From NCBI GenBank assembly GCA_900314535.1, contig OMVT01000014.1, positions 1 to 52,244 of the forward strand: a stretch of 52,244 bases of DNA. The letters run 5' to 3'. The position numbers were made by a program, and so were the translations under genes. Below, in pieces: positions 42,003-50,755 of the stretch (the first letter of the stretch is position 1; every line of letters begins with the position of its first letter). Under the pieces are notes generated by a model. That model saw nothing but the letters and a program-made list of their open reading frames with translations, searched no databases and was not told where the DNA came from. This DNA comes from an uncultured Olsenella sp. Lineage in GTDB: Bacteria > Actinomycetota > Coriobacteriia > Coriobacteriales > Atopobiaceae.

Positions 42003-42650
42003 ATGGGGAACGGCAATGTGAACGCCGTCACGCTCATCTATCCAAAGTCGACCTATTCGACCGAGACGACCACTACACAGGAATCCAAGGCGGTTGCCTA
42101 TAGCTGGAACCTCATCCTCACGAAGCGCGATGCAGACGATGGGACGCCGCTGTCCGGAGCGGTGCTGAGGATCAGGGACGACAAGGGGCGCTATCTGACC
42201 CCGGATGGCACCTGGTCTTCCAATGAGGCGACTATCACGACCGGAAGCGACGGCACTATCTCCGTCCGAGGTGTCGACGCGGGCACCTTCACGGTGGAGG
42301 AAGTTTCGGCACCGGCCGGATACCGCGCATTTGCGGGGACGCGGACCATCACGCTTGCGGTTCCTTACGAGCCGAACCAGATCGTGTCTGGCCCTGCTAC
42401 GGGGACTCCAGCTGAAGCCGAGCTTTCTGCAGAGTCTCCGCTCAAGACGTCTGGCTTTGACAGCGCAAGCGGCATGGCTACGGTATCGGTGCCCAATATC
42501 CATGAAGAGACTTCCATCCTCGAGAAGCTTGGCCTTCCCGACATGAGCGATCTGAACCCTTCTGGCCTTGCTCTGGGGCTTGTGGTCCTTGGAGCAGCCG
42601 TCCTGATAGCAGCGATCGTTCTCAGGAGAAGAGGAGGATTGAAGCGTTAG
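42003..42650 (+). CDS. second pilin, C-terminal part, no LPXTG motif
   Basis: 215 codons in the shifted frame; true coding resumes at about 41970. It contains the pilin-like VTLIYPKSTYS, a SpaA-type domain WNLILTKRDADDGTPLSGAV, and an E-box FTVEEVSAPAGYR. The end is a membrane helix (ALGLVVLGAAVLIAAIVLRR) and basic tail, but the sorting motif is not canonical: HEETSILEKLGLPDMSD replaces LPXTG. It might be anchored by membrane only, or use a variant motif. As written it lacks a secretion signal and so is not a functional protein on its own. Confidence 0.7.
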   Translation: MGNGNVNAVTLIYPKSTYSTETTTTQESKAVAYSWNLILTKRDADDGTPLSGAVLRIRDDKGRYLTPDGTWSSNEATITTGSDGTISVRGVDAGTFTVEEVSAPAGYRAFAGTRTITLAVPYEPNQIVSGPATGTPAEAELSAESPLKTSGFDSASGMATVSVPNIHEETSILEKLGLPDMSDLNPSGLALGLVVLGAAVLIAAIVLRRRGGLKR

Positions 42651-42737
42651 CACGACGCAAGTCGATGAAAGAACCACGGGAAATAGCGAATGAACAAGAG
42701 AGAGATTGACAGTACGTCAAGAGAGGGTACGGGAACC

Positions 42738-44411
42738 ATGAAACTCAAGAACAATGTTGCAGCCAAAGCAATCGCAGCGGGCCTGAGCTTCGCTCTGGCT
42801 ATGGGAGGTGTGGCAGCGCCGGCAACGTTGGCATTTGCTTCTGGCACTGGCAACATCACTATTGCAAAGCGTGCAGATGGTGATACTACGACCATGACGG
42901 GATACCAGATCTTCACTGCTGACGTCGCTGACGTACAGGGCGTGAAGGTTGCTTCCAATGTTGCATGGGCAAATGGTTCAGTGAAGACGATTGTGGAGAA
43001 TGCAATCAAGGCTGCTACCAATAACAGCTACTCCGGGACAACGGCCCAGGATGCAGCTGATTGGCTGCATGACAACCAGACTCAAAGCGGCAATAGCGTC
43101 GTTCTCGACTACAACTCCTTCCTGGACAATCTGGCGCAGACGCTCCGCACTGCTGATGGCATGACGACAGCAGCTGTAACTCCCGGAACGGCATCGAGTC
43201 TCGATGCAGGCTACTGGCTTTTCCTGACGGACACGACCAGCACAGACGATGCATCCAAGGTGGACCAGGTCGGCACCTCGCCTATCTATACCCTTGTAGG
43301 CGCAAGTGACCTCAACATCACGCAGAAGACCAATCTGCCTACGGTAGACAAGTGGATCAACGATGATTCGACCTTCGACAACCCCAACTGGGTCAAGGCG
43401 GCAGACTCCCAGGCCGATCAGACAGTGAAGTACAAGCTTCAGGGTACGGTGGTTGACACCATCAAAGCATATGATACCTACTACTACAAGTTCACGGATA
43501 CGCTTGACGCCGGCCTTACCGCCGATAAGGACTCAGTTGTCGTTAAGATCCAGGACAAGGCTGGCAACGAAAAGGTCATCAGCTCTGGCTATACTACCGA
43601 CCTTATCGCCGATTCTACGGATTCCAGCAAGAGCGTGCTTGCTGTCACGTTCCAAGATCTTAAGACGGCAACAACTGAGGATGGAGCTACCGTAGCGCTC
43701 GACAAAGACACCAAAATCAATGTCTACTACTCGGCCAAGCTCGATCCTTCGAAGCCCTACAAGATTGCCGGAGAGCATAATGACAATACTGTCTATCTGA
43801 CCTATTCGAACAATCCCGGAACTGAGAGCCACGGCAATACGACGCCAGCCACTGTCCGCGACTATACCTACCAGCTGCAGGTGACAAAGATTGGCAACGC
43901 TGAAGAAGATAACAAGCTTGCCGGCGCAAAGTTCACCATTCAGGCAACTACCCCCGACGACACGGCATCGACTGGCAAGTATGTGCAGCAGAATGGCACT
44001 CTTGGTACTACGGCCTATGAATTCGAGACAAGCTCCGATGGTACCTTCAGTGTGCAGGGTCTTGACGCGGGTACCTATACGGTGAAAGAGACTGCGGCTC
44101 CGAGTGGCTACAATACCATCCAAGACTTCACCTTCACGATCACGCCGGTGTTCAACAACGAGAAGACTGAGCTCGAAAAGATTGCTGCAGAAGAGGACAG
44201 CACGAATGTTGCCATCACTGGCGTAGAGACTGCTTCAGACAGCACAGTGCAGACAATCAGCCTGGTCGTGAGCGACAAGGCTGGCGGCACGCTGCCCCTT
44301 ACCGGCCAGGCGGGTGTGACCCTTACCTGGGTTGCCGGCGGTGTCGTCCTTGCCTTCGGTATCACGCACCTTGTGCGTTCCCGCAAGCGTGACGAGAACA
44401 GCGCTGAGTAG
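42738..44411 (+). CDS. major pilin (isopeptide-forming fimbrial subunit)
   Basis: 557 aa from ATG 42738; an ATG at 42690 would add 16 residues. The signal peptide is KLKNNVAAKAIAAGLSFALA, then PATLAFA. The mature protein has pilin domains with the opening GTGNITIAKRADGDTTTMTG, the SpaA-like domain LQVTKIGNAEEDNKLAGAKF with an E-box YTVKETAAPSGYN, and the sorting signal LPLTGQAG, then a helix and charged tail. Sortase C would link subunits through a Lys to this LPLTG. Its reading frame is intact, unlike the two genes before it. A terminator right after it suits a highly expressed subunit. Confidence 0.9.
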   Translation: MKLKNNVAAKAIAAGLSFALAMGGVAAPATLAFASGTGNITIAKRADGDTTTMTGYQIFTADVADVQGVKVASNVAWANGSVKTIVENAIKAATNNSYSGTTAQDAADWLHDNQTQSGNSVVLDYNSFLDNLAQTLRTADGMTTAAVTPGTASSLDAGYWLFLTDTTSTDDASKVDQVGTSPIYTLVGASDLNITQKTNLPTVDKWINDDSTFDNPNWVKAADSQADQTVKYKLQGTVVDTIKAYDTYYYKFTDTLDAGLTADKDSVVVKIQDKAGNEKVISSGYTTDLIADSTDSSKSVLAVTFQDLKTATTEDGATVALDKDTKINVYYSAKLDPSKPYKIAGEHNDNTVYLTYSNNPGTESHGNTTPATVRDYTYQLQVTKIGNAEEDNKLAGAKFTIQATTPDDTASTGKYVQQNGTLGTTAYEFETSSDGTFSVQGLDAGTYTVKETAAPSGYNTIQDFTFTITPVFNNEKTELEKIAAEEDSTNVAITGVETASDSTVQTISLVVSDKAGGTLPLTGQAGVTLTWVAGGVVLAFGITHLVRSRKRDENSAE

Positions 44412-44441
44412 CATCTGCCCTGCACGTTATTCATGCTCTGG

Positions 44442-44470
44442 CAGGCCCCGCATTGCGGGGCCTGTTCTTT
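44442..44470 (+). terminator. terminator between major pilin and sortase
   Basis: CAGGCCCCGC and GCGGGGCCTG pair around a 3-base loop (44442-44464), followed by TTCTTT. It probably lowers sortase transcript relative to pilin. Confidence 0.8.
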
Positions 44471-44486
44471 GAGAAGGTGAGATCGT

Positions 44487-45365
44487 TTGGGAAAAGGTGA
44501 GGGAAAGAAGAGAGCCCGGCGCAGACTGCCGCGCTGGGCAGACCGGCTCATCACGGCTCTGGTGATCCTTTTTGGTGTCGGCCTTCTTGTGTGGCCGTGG
44601 GTGGTCGATTACTTCGAAAGCCAGGGCGTTGGCGCTACGATCTCGAAGGTCACAGCCGAGGTCGATGCGCTTCCTGCTGACCAGAAGCAGTGGTATCTCC
44701 AGCAGGCACAGAGCTACAATGCCGTGCTTGCCGGAGATGCGCCTTCGATACCCGAGGACGATATCGTTTCCTATGGCCAGCAGCTCACCTATGAGAACGA
44801 CCCCATGATGAGCTGGATCGAGATTCCCTCGATCAATGTCAGCATGCCGATCTATCACGGCACCTCCGATGCGGTCCTGATGGCAGGCGTGGGACATCTT
44901 GAGGGCTCGAGCCTGCCTGTCGGGGGCGCATCGACGCATACGGTCCTTACGGCACACTCCGGCATGCGGAACCTCAGGATGTTCGACGATATCCACGAGC
45001 TCGAGGAAGGCGACATCGTCCTGCTGCATACGATGGGAGATGTCCTGGCCTACCGTGTCACCTCTTCGGAGGTGGTCTGGCCCGATGAGACCTCATCGCT
45101 TGCCATCCAGCCAGGCCAGGATCTCCTGACGCTTGTTACCTGCACGCCCTACGGCGTGAACGACCATCGGCTTCTGGTCCATTGCGTGAGGACCGACTAT
45201 TCGCAGGAGGAAGCACAGGAAGCATCAATGCTTCAGAACAGGCACTGGGGTGCCCGCGAATGGGCTGTCCTTATCGTGGCCGTTGCCGCTGCTGCCCTTG
45301 TCCTCGATATCGTTGTCTACCGTCTCCGCAGGAAGGCAAAGCTCAAGAAGAAAGCACGGGATTAG
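44487..45365 (+). CDS. srtC: class C sortase (pilus polymerase)
   Basis: 292 aa from a TTG start at 44487 (GAAGGTGAG ahead). It has an N-terminal membrane helix, a lid-like stretch ENDPMMSWIEIP, the catalytic His157 in LTAHSGMRNLRMF, Cys219 in TLVTCTPYG and Arg228 in NDHRLL. A C-terminal helix and basic tail are typical of class C. It acts on the outer face of the membrane, polymerising the pilins encoded upstream. It is the only sortase in the window, so a housekeeping sortase must be elsewhere for wall anchoring. Confidence 0.93.
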   Translation: MGKGEGKKRARRRLPRWADRLITALVILFGVGLLVWPWVVDYFESQGVGATISKVTAEVDALPADQKQWYLQQAQSYNAVLAGDAPSIPEDDIVSYGQQLTYENDPMMSWIEIPSINVSMPIYHGTSDAVLMAGVGHLEGSSLPVGGASTHTVLTAHSGMRNLRMFDDIHELEEGDIVLLHTMGDVLAYRVTSSEVVWPDETSSLAIQPGQDLLTLVTCTPYGVNDHRLLVHCVRTDYSQEEAQEASMLQNRHWGAREWAVLIVAVAAAALVLDIVVYRLRRKAKLKKKARD

Positions 45366-45427
45366 GGACCATCCGGCAGTGATGAGCCAGACACCCTTTT
45401 GCCCGGACAGAAGAAGAGATAGGAAGC

Positions 45428-45457
45428 GAAGGCCCGCCATCTGTGCGGGCCTTCTTT
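45428..45457 (+). terminator. terminator after srtC
   Basis: GAAGGCCCGC (45428-45437) pairs with GCGGGCCTTC (45445-45454), followed by TTTG. Confidence 0.8.
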
Positions 45458-45697
45458 GCTGCCTGAGGCCTTTCTGCGAACATGTGCCGGAGCGTCTTAT
45501 GCCGTTCACGGAATAGGGAGGATAGCTTTGCTGACTTGCCGAAACGCTTTCCAAGAACATGGCCATAGCCCCTGCAGTCTGCAAAGGTGCAGCTCATAGC
45601 TGCAATGGGTGCTGAGTGCCTGCATCGGACGCTGTGCCAGATGTCTATGGATGCGTATACATCTTTCCGGCATGGACAGCAGTTTATTGCATGACCG

Positions 45698-45725
45698 TTT
45701 ACAAAGAATTATCAAAAGATATCCG
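45698..45725 (+). promoter_or_regulatory. probable preTA promoter
   Basis: TTTACA (45698-45703), 16 bases, TATCCG (45720-45725). An overlapping alternative is TTGCAT-N17-TATCAA ending at 45715. Either would start the transcript just ahead of the leader hairpin. Confidence 0.4.
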
Positions 45726-45743
45726 AATAGTTACTAAGGTGAG

Positions 45744-45799
45744 AACTCCCTGCTGAGGGCTCTGCATTTTCGGGGGAAGGGCAGAGCTGGCAGGGAGTT
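45744..45799 (+). promoter_or_regulatory. two-tier hairpin in the preTA leader
   Basis: The outer arms AACTCCCTGC (45744-45753) and GCAGGGAGTT (45790-45799) are perfectly complementary. Inner arms GCTCTGC (45759-45765) and GCAGAGC (45781-45787) are also perfect. No T-run follows. It sits at the expected 5' end of the mRNA, 29 bases before the preT start. It could be a ligand- or protein-binding RNA element, or only a stabilising stem. Confidence 0.5.
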
Positions 45800-45828
45800 T
45801 CTGCATGATGTGGAGAGGAAGAGAGAAT

Positions 45829-47049
45829 ATGGCTACTCCCTATACCGAAGAGCTCGGCCAGGCCTATACCGGCGTGACCGTAGCCCAGGAGGCAGCACGC
45901 TGCCTCCTCTGCCATGACGCACCCTGCTCGAAGGGGTGCCCGGCAGGCACCGATCCTGCAAGCTTCATCAGGAGCGTGCGCTTCAGGAACTTCAAGGGCG
46001 CTGCAGCAACCATCCGCAGCAACAATGCGCTTGGTGCTGTCTGCGCACGTGTGTGCCCGACAGAGCGCACCTGCGAGCTTGCCTGCTCGCGCACCGGCAT
46101 CGACAAGCCGATCGATATCGGCGGCATCCAGCGCTTCGTCTGCGACTTCGAGGAATCCTGTGGCATGGAGATCCTTGCTGCTGGCACCCCGAATGGAAAA
46201 TCGGTTGCCGTCGTGGGCTCAGGCCCTGCCGGCCTTCAGGCAGCAGCATCGCTTCGGGTTCTTGGCTATGCGGTCGATATCTATGAGGCAGAAAAGGCAG
46301 CAGGCGGTGTCCTCCGCTATGGCATCCCCGAGTACCGCCTTCCGAATGCTGTGGTCGACAGCGAGGTTGCACGCATCGAGCGGCTGGGCGCTCACTTCCA
46401 TCTGAACACGAAAGTCGGCCAGGATATCACGCTCGACGAGCTCAAGAACACGCATGATGCCGTGCTGGTCTGCGTCGGCTACTCCGAGCCCAAGATGCTT
46501 CCCGCTTTCGAGGGCAACGAGGCAGCAGAGACGGCGGTGCATTTCCTGCATAGGGTCAAGGAGTCGGCAGGCACGCTCTCCCTTCCGAAGAGCGTCCTCG
46601 TGATCGGTGGCGGAGACTCCGCTATGGATGCCGCTACGTCTGCCAAGAAGGCAGGTGTTCCCTATGTCACGGTCGTCTGCCGCAAGTTCCTGACGGCGTT
46701 CCGCGCTTCGAAGGCAGAGCTCGAGGCTGCGCAGCACGCAGGCGTCACGATCATCGACGGCTATGCGCCTGAGCGCGTGGAGGGCCATACTGTGACCTTC
46801 CGCCACCGCGAGGCAGATGCCAGCTTCACCTGCACGGCTGACCTTATCGTTCTGGCTGTCGGCCAGAAGGCAGATGCTTCGGGCCTTGGACTCGATCTTG
46901 CGTCCGATGCAGAAGGAAACACGACTCAAGATCCTCAGGTCTTCGTCGCGGGCGATATCGTCTCGGGCGACAAGACAGTCGTCAATGCCGTACGCTGCGC
47001 CAAGCAGGCCGTGGCCGCGATCGATGCATATCTGGGAGGGGAGCGCTGA
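45829..47049 (+). CDS. preT: NAD-dependent dihydropyrimidine dehydrogenase subunit PreT
   Basis: 406 aa from ATG 45829 (GAGGAAGAGAG ahead; ATG 45805 is less likely). N-terminal cysteine clusters [19 protein letters not shown] and [15 protein letters not shown] bind [4Fe-4S]. FAD and NAD sites are [20 protein letters not shown] and [20 protein letters not shown]. This is the electron-input half of bacterial DPD, related to the glutamate synthase small subunit, but the adjacent preA fixes the role. It feeds electrons from NADH to PreA to reduce uracil and thymine to the dihydro forms. It overlaps preA by one base (TGATG). Confidence 0.92.
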   Translation: MATPYTEELGQAYTGVTVAQEAARCLLCHDAPCSKGCPAGTDPASFIRSVRFRNFKGAAATIRSNNALGAVCARVCPTERTCELACSRTGIDKPIDIGGIQRFVCDFEESCGMEILAAGTPNGKSVAVVGSGPAGLQAAASLRVLGYAVDIYEAEKAAGGVLRYGIPEYRLPNAVVDSEVARIERLGAHFHLNTKVGQDITLDELKNTHDAVLVCVGYSEPKMLPAFEGNEAAETAVHFLHRVKESAGTLSLPKSVLVIGGGDSAMDAATSAKKAGVPYVTVVCRKFLTAFRASKAELEAAQHAGVTIIDGYAPERVEGHTVTFRHREADASFTCTADLIVLAVGQKADASGLGLDLASDAEGNTTQDPQVFVAGDIVSGDKTVVNAVRCAKQAVAAIDAYLGGER

Positions 47050-48293
47050 TGGCTGTGAAGGATCTTTCCATCGACTTTCTGGGAGTCCACTTCGACAATC
47101 CGTTCTGCCTGGCTTCTTCGCCGGCAGGCAACTGCTATGAGATGTGCCGCAAGGCCTATCAGGCAGGCTGGGGCGGCGTCTACTTCAAATCGGTAGCCCC
47201 TGCCTCCTTTGTTATCAATGAGGTATCTCCGCGCTTCGATACCCTCAAGAAGGAGGGCACGGATTTCGTCGGCTTCAAGAACATGGAGCAGACCTCGGAG
47301 CGCCCCTTCGAGGATTCCATGGCTGACATGGCGCGCCTCAAGAAGGAGTTCCCGAACAAGGTGCTGATTGCCTCCATCATGGGTCCGACCGAGGCTGACT
47401 GGACCGAGCTGGCACGCCGCGCCACCGCGACCGGTGCCGACATGCTCGAGCTCAACTTCTCCTGCCCGCAGATGACGACACACGCGATGGGCTCCGATGT
47501 GGGCACGAACCCCGAGCTCTGCGAAAAGTATGTCGCTGCTGCCAAGCGGGGCACGGACCTGCCGATCGTGGCGAAGATGACGCCCAACATCACCGATATG
47601 GTGCCATCTGCAGAGGCTGCGCTCAGAGGCGGTGCTGCGGGCATCTCCGCCATCAATACCGTGAAGTCCATCGCCAATCTCGATCTCCAGAACCTGGTGG
47701 GCATGCCGATGATCGACGGGAAGTCCTCGGTCTCGGGATATTCGGGCAAGGCCGTGAAGCCGATCGCCCTGCGCTTCGTGAACGAGCTCTACAAGCGCAT
47801 TCCGGGTGTCCAGATCTCCGGCATCGGCGGCATCGAGACCTGGGAGGACGCAGCAGAGTTCATCCTTCTGGGTGCCCGCAACCTCCAGGTCTGCACGGCT
47901 GTCATGGAGTATGGCTACCGCATCATCGACGATCTGACGAGCGGCCTTGCCTATTACATGGAGGAGCGCGGCGTCGACCATCTGGAAGATCTGGTCGGGC
48001 TTGCCTCAGAAAACATGCTGCCGGCAGAGGAGCTTGACCGCAGCTACAAGGTCTATCCCGCCTTCGATATGGACAAGTGCGTCGGGTGCGGCCGCTGCTA
48101 CGTGTCCTGCTACGATGGCGCGCATCAGGCACTTGCGTGGGATGAGGAGAAGAGGCGCCCGGTGCTGGACCGCGAGCGCTGCGTCGGCTGCCATCTCTGC
48201 GCCCTCGTCTGCCCTGCACATGCCATCTCCAAGGGCGATGTCGTGATCAAGCCGGGATTTGCCGGAGATCCGGCTGCCAAGAAGGTGTGCTGA
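47049..48293 (+). CDS. preA: NAD-dependent dihydropyrimidine dehydrogenase subunit PreA
   Basis: 414 aa. A dihydroorotate-dehydrogenase-like FMN barrel: [20 protein letters not shown], then [20 protein letters not shown] (with the pyrimidine-reductase cysteine), [15 protein letters not shown], and a C-terminal ferredoxin domain [17 protein letters not shown] and [16 protein letters not shown]. With PreT it reduces uracil or thymine. Gut-bacterial PreTA is known to inactivate the drug 5-fluorouracil the same way. Later steps of pyrimidine breakdown (hydantoinase, beta-ureidopropionase) are not in the window. Confidence 0.94.
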   Translation: MAVKDLSIDFLGVHFDNPFCLASSPAGNCYEMCRKAYQAGWGGVYFKSVAPASFVINEVSPRFDTLKKEGTDFVGFKNMEQTSERPFEDSMADMARLKKEFPNKVLIASIMGPTEADWTELARRATATGADMLELNFSCPQMTTHAMGSDVGTNPELCEKYVAAAKRGTDLPIVAKMTPNITDMVPSAEAALRGGAAGISAINTVKSIANLDLQNLVGMPMIDGKSSVSGYSGKAVKPIALRFVNELYKRIPGVQISGIGGIETWEDAAEFILLGARNLQVCTAVMEYGYRIIDDLTSGLAYYMEERGVDHLEDLVGLASENMLPAEELDRSYKVYPAFDMDKCVGCGRCYVSCYDGAHQALAWDEEKRRPVLDRERCVGCHLCALVCPAHAISKGDVVIKPGFAGDPAAKKVC

Positions 48294-48766
48294 TGGGCCG
48301 TGCGCAGTCTCTGGCGATAGCGCTTCTCTGCACTGCGTGGATGGCAATAGGGCCAGCAGCAGGCCTTGTCGGCTGGGCAGGCTTTGCCGGCTGCACCGCC
48401 TACTTCACGAGCCCCAGAAAGGGCGCAGACGGCCTGCCGATGCTCTTTGCCAGCGTCGGCAGCGGCAGCCTCTTTGCCTTCATCTCGCTCTTCCTGGGCG
48501 GGCTTGCCGGGTCGGGCGTCCTCGGGTATGCGGTCGGACTTGGAATGACATGCGTGACGACCTATCTCATGTGTGCCGATGCACGCTTCGATATCCTCGG
48601 CTTCATCTCCGGCGCCTTCATAGGGTCGTTCTCCACCTTCGCGGCAGGAGGATCTCCCGTGGTCGTGCCGTCTCTTGCGGCAGGCATCCTGCTCGGTCTT
48701 GCCTGCGACAAGGCAGGACGGGCAGCAGCGCACAGAGCTGAAGGCAGGAAGGTCCAGAGCCGGTAG
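48293..48766 (+). CDS. DUF1097-like inner-membrane protein
   Basis: 157 aa with about five membrane helices, for example LAIALLCTAWMAIGPAAGLV and ASVGSGSLFAFISLFLGGLA. It has a YFTSPRKGADG loop after the second helix, as in DUF1097/YcdZ-type proteins. ATG 48293 overlaps the preA stop (TGATG), so it is translated with the preTA mRNA. The function of the family is not established. The tight link to preTA suggests a transporter or membrane partner for pyrimidines or their reduced products. Confidence 0.75.
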   Translation: MGRAQSLAIALLCTAWMAIGPAAGLVGWAGFAGCTAYFTSPRKGADGLPMLFASVGSGSLFAFISLFLGGLAGSGVLGYAVGLGMTCVTTYLMCADARFDILGFISGAFIGSFSTFAAGGSPVVVPSLAAGILLGLACDKAGRAAAHRAEGRKVQSR

Positions 48767-48794
48767 ACGCAGACGCTGGCCATCTGTCTCTTTG

Positions 48795-48825
48795 GGCAGG
48801 CAGTCTCCCCGTGAGGCTGCCTGCC
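48795..48825 (+). terminator. terminator-like hairpin after the preTA operon
   Basis: GGCAGGCAG (48795-48803) pairs with CTGCCTGCC (48817-48825). No long T-run. Confidence 0.6.
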
Positions 48826-49204
48826 TTGGCATATGAAGGGAAGCAGCCTCTCGGCCAGGAGATGCCCTGCACGCGGGGACGGCACAGGAGGCCAGACAGG
48901 TTCGCAGGCGGCTGGCATGCGCTGCGCCGATTGCATCAGGGTGTCTGCCCAGAGCGTGCCACTGGAGCTGTCACTGCGTTTACGGGCGATGGGAAAAGAG
49001 GGGGACAGCGGTGCGGCAAGCACAAGGTTCTCTCAGCGCTTCGCAAGCGCCCGGCAGGCTCAGATCCCAAGCATCTCAAGCGGATGCCAGCAGCAGGCGT
49101 TTGCTGCGGCATCTGCTCAGTCCTGCCATCTTGTGGACGCCGGCAAGTTGTGGCGGATGACAGGGTAGAACCTACGCAGTGACGTATTGGGAGAAAGGAT
49201 ATCC
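48826..49204. other. intergenic stretch, no supported gene
   Basis: About 380 bases before the flavin reductase. One plus-strand ORF (48833-49168, 111 codons) is open but has no ribosome site, known motif or convincing composition; I do not call it a gene. The end of the region should hold the reductase promoter. Confidence 0.35.
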
Positions 49205-49750
49205 ATGATGAGAAAACGCAAGGTGGAATGGCAGGATTTCGCATCGGATATCGTGAGGGCAATCCCGCGGGGCGTGCTTCTCACGACAAAGGCTGATGGC
49301 AGGGTCAATACGATGACCATCGGATGGGGGACGATCGGCACGAACTGGTCGGTGCCGGTCTTCGAGGCCTATATCCGCACGAGCCGCTATACGGCCCAGA
49401 TGCTCGAGCGCAATCCCGAGTTCACGGTCAATGTGCCGCTTACGGGCTTCGACAGGAAGATTGTCGGCATCTGCGGCAGCTGCCATGGCAACGAGGTGGA
49501 CAAGGTCGAGAAAGCAGGACTCACGCTTGTCGACTCCGACGAGGTGAGCGTGCCGGGCATAGCGGAGCTTCCGCTCACGCTCGAGTGCAGGGTCATCTAC
49601 CGCCAGGTGCAGGATCTTGCGCTCTATCCTGAAGATATCGCAGGCAGGTTCTATCCGCAGGATGTATCCTCTTCGGCTACCGGCTCCAACTGCGATCCTC
49701 ACATCATGGTCTTTGGCCAGATTGTAGGCTCCTACCTGATCGAGGACTAG
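49205..49750 (+). CDS. flavin reductase family protein
   Basis: 181 aa from ATG 49205 (AAAGGA ahead). It is a split-barrel FMN-binding protein. IPRGVLLTTKADGRVNTMTI, then GWGTIGTNWSVPVF, is the flavin-binding start. TSRYTAQMLERNPEFTVNVP and GICGSCHGNEVDKVEKAG follow. It resembles anaerobic flavoredoxin-like or flavin reductase proteins that reduce free FMN with NAD(P)H or pass electrons to partners. It is a single gene with a stable terminator, downstream of the preTA operon in the same direction but separately transcribed. Confidence 0.85.
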   Translation: MMRKRKVEWQDFASDIVRAIPRGVLLTTKADGRVNTMTIGWGTIGTNWSVPVFEAYIRTSRYTAQMLERNPEFTVNVPLTGFDRKIVGICGSCHGNEVDKVEKAGLTLVDSDEVSVPGIAELPLTLECRVIYRQVQDLALYPEDIAGRFYPQDVSSSATGSNCDPHIMVFGQIVGSYLIED

Positions 49751-49772
49751 CCACCAAGCTCTTCTGTTTTTC

Positions 49773-49803
49773 TGCCGGGGCTGCCGCTGTGGCAGCCCCG
49801 GCA
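49773..49803 (+). terminator. terminator after the flavin reductase gene
   Basis: A perfect 13-bp stem (49773-49785 with 49791-49803), a 5-base loop, then TGCTTTCC. Confidence 0.75.
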
Positions 49804-49902
49804 TGCTTTCCATACGGCCATGTGTCCATCCTGATCGATGAGGACCGGGCTGTATCTGGGATCCTGCCTGCAGATGCGGTCCTGCATCCTTCTGGGGGAG
49901 CC

Positions 49903-49965
49903 TTGCACAGAGTTCGTACGAAGAATGTGTGCTACTTGCACAGAGCACGTACGACAAATGTGCGG
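49903..49965. repeat. two direct copies of a 30-bp unit with a CGTACG core
   Basis: 49903-49932 and 49936-49965 are near-identical (TTGCACAGAG, then CGTACGA and ATGTG in both). The period is 33 bases, so the copies stay in phase for codons. No gene covers them convincingly. Confidence 0.65.
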
Positions 49966-50485
49966 CATGCACGCGAAACCGAATGAACGATGCATATGCT
50001 CTTCCGATGCTGCACAGGCAGGGAGCTTGCCAGGAGGATATCGACGCGGCCTGCCAGGTTCTGCCATTGAAGTGCGGGGAAGAGCGGACCATGATCCATG
50101 CAGAGGCAAACACGAACATCAGCCATCCCGAGTCAGTCATTCTGGCGGTCAGATATCAGGTTGTGGCTGGCGAGAATGTGCTCGTGACGCTGGTTCGCGT
50201 GCCATGCAGCAGAATGTAAGGCGTGGAGGCGACTGCTAAGTCCGGAAACGTGTGGAATGAAGGTGTGTCGGCTAAACCTTCATAGCATGCAATGCGCTGG
50301 TCAGAAGGGCGAGTGCGAAGGCTGGGGCCCATGGCGAGAATGACAGGATAGGCTGGCACGTTCTTCTGAACGATGCGCTGCATAGATACGAGATTACAAA
50401 TGCCCAGAACTGACACTTTTCCAAGATATTCAGAGGCTCATTTTGGCACTAATCCGAAATTTCGTCTGTTGGCAGCATCCTTCTG
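49966..50485. other. intergenic stretch, no supported gene
   Basis: A few short ORFs (for example 49929-50219) lack ribosome sites and family likeness. With the decayed gene that follows, this looks like an eroding region. Confidence 0.35.
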
Positions 50486-50755
50486 CATTTGGCGCTGCGG
50501 TATGAGAATGCCCTGCTTGCAGAGAAGCGAAGCGGGGCATTTGCAGGTGCATCAGCGAGACTATGACTACAGGGTGCTCTGTCCCCATTGCACGGTGCAG
50601 GGGAGGACTTGCTGCGGATCTATTCTGTCGGCGCCGCTGATGAGGTCGAGGAGGATCTTTGCTGCCTCAATGTGTCTGTTGGCAGTTTTCCGCCGGAGGT
50701 TTGCTTTGCAGCTTTGCGCCAGTTGAAAGATGCGAATAGATTTCATCCCGTTTAG
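50486..50755 (+). pseudogene. decayed gene, three frames (CPHC motif)
   Basis: Protein-like sequence moves through all three plus-strand frames. First HLALRYENALLAEKRSGAFA (from 50486), then RDYDYRVLCPHCTVQG (from 50556), then EDLLRIYSVGAADEVEEDLC and SVGSFPPEVCFAALRQL, ending at a TAG at 50755. The pieces would join into one zinc-ribbon-like domain. No family is named. Two frameshifts make it non-functional. It converges on the ATPase gene. Confidence 0.45.

Noticed and set aside
45691..45756. 21-codon ORF (MTVYKELSKDIRIVTK...) ahead of the preT leader hairpin
   Set aside because: No ribosome site, and its start lies inside the likely promoter, so it would not be in the transcript.
49929..50219. 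96-codon ORF covering part of the 33-bp repeat
   Set aside because: No ribosome site, no motif, and unusual codon mix; the repeat itself is the only clear structure.
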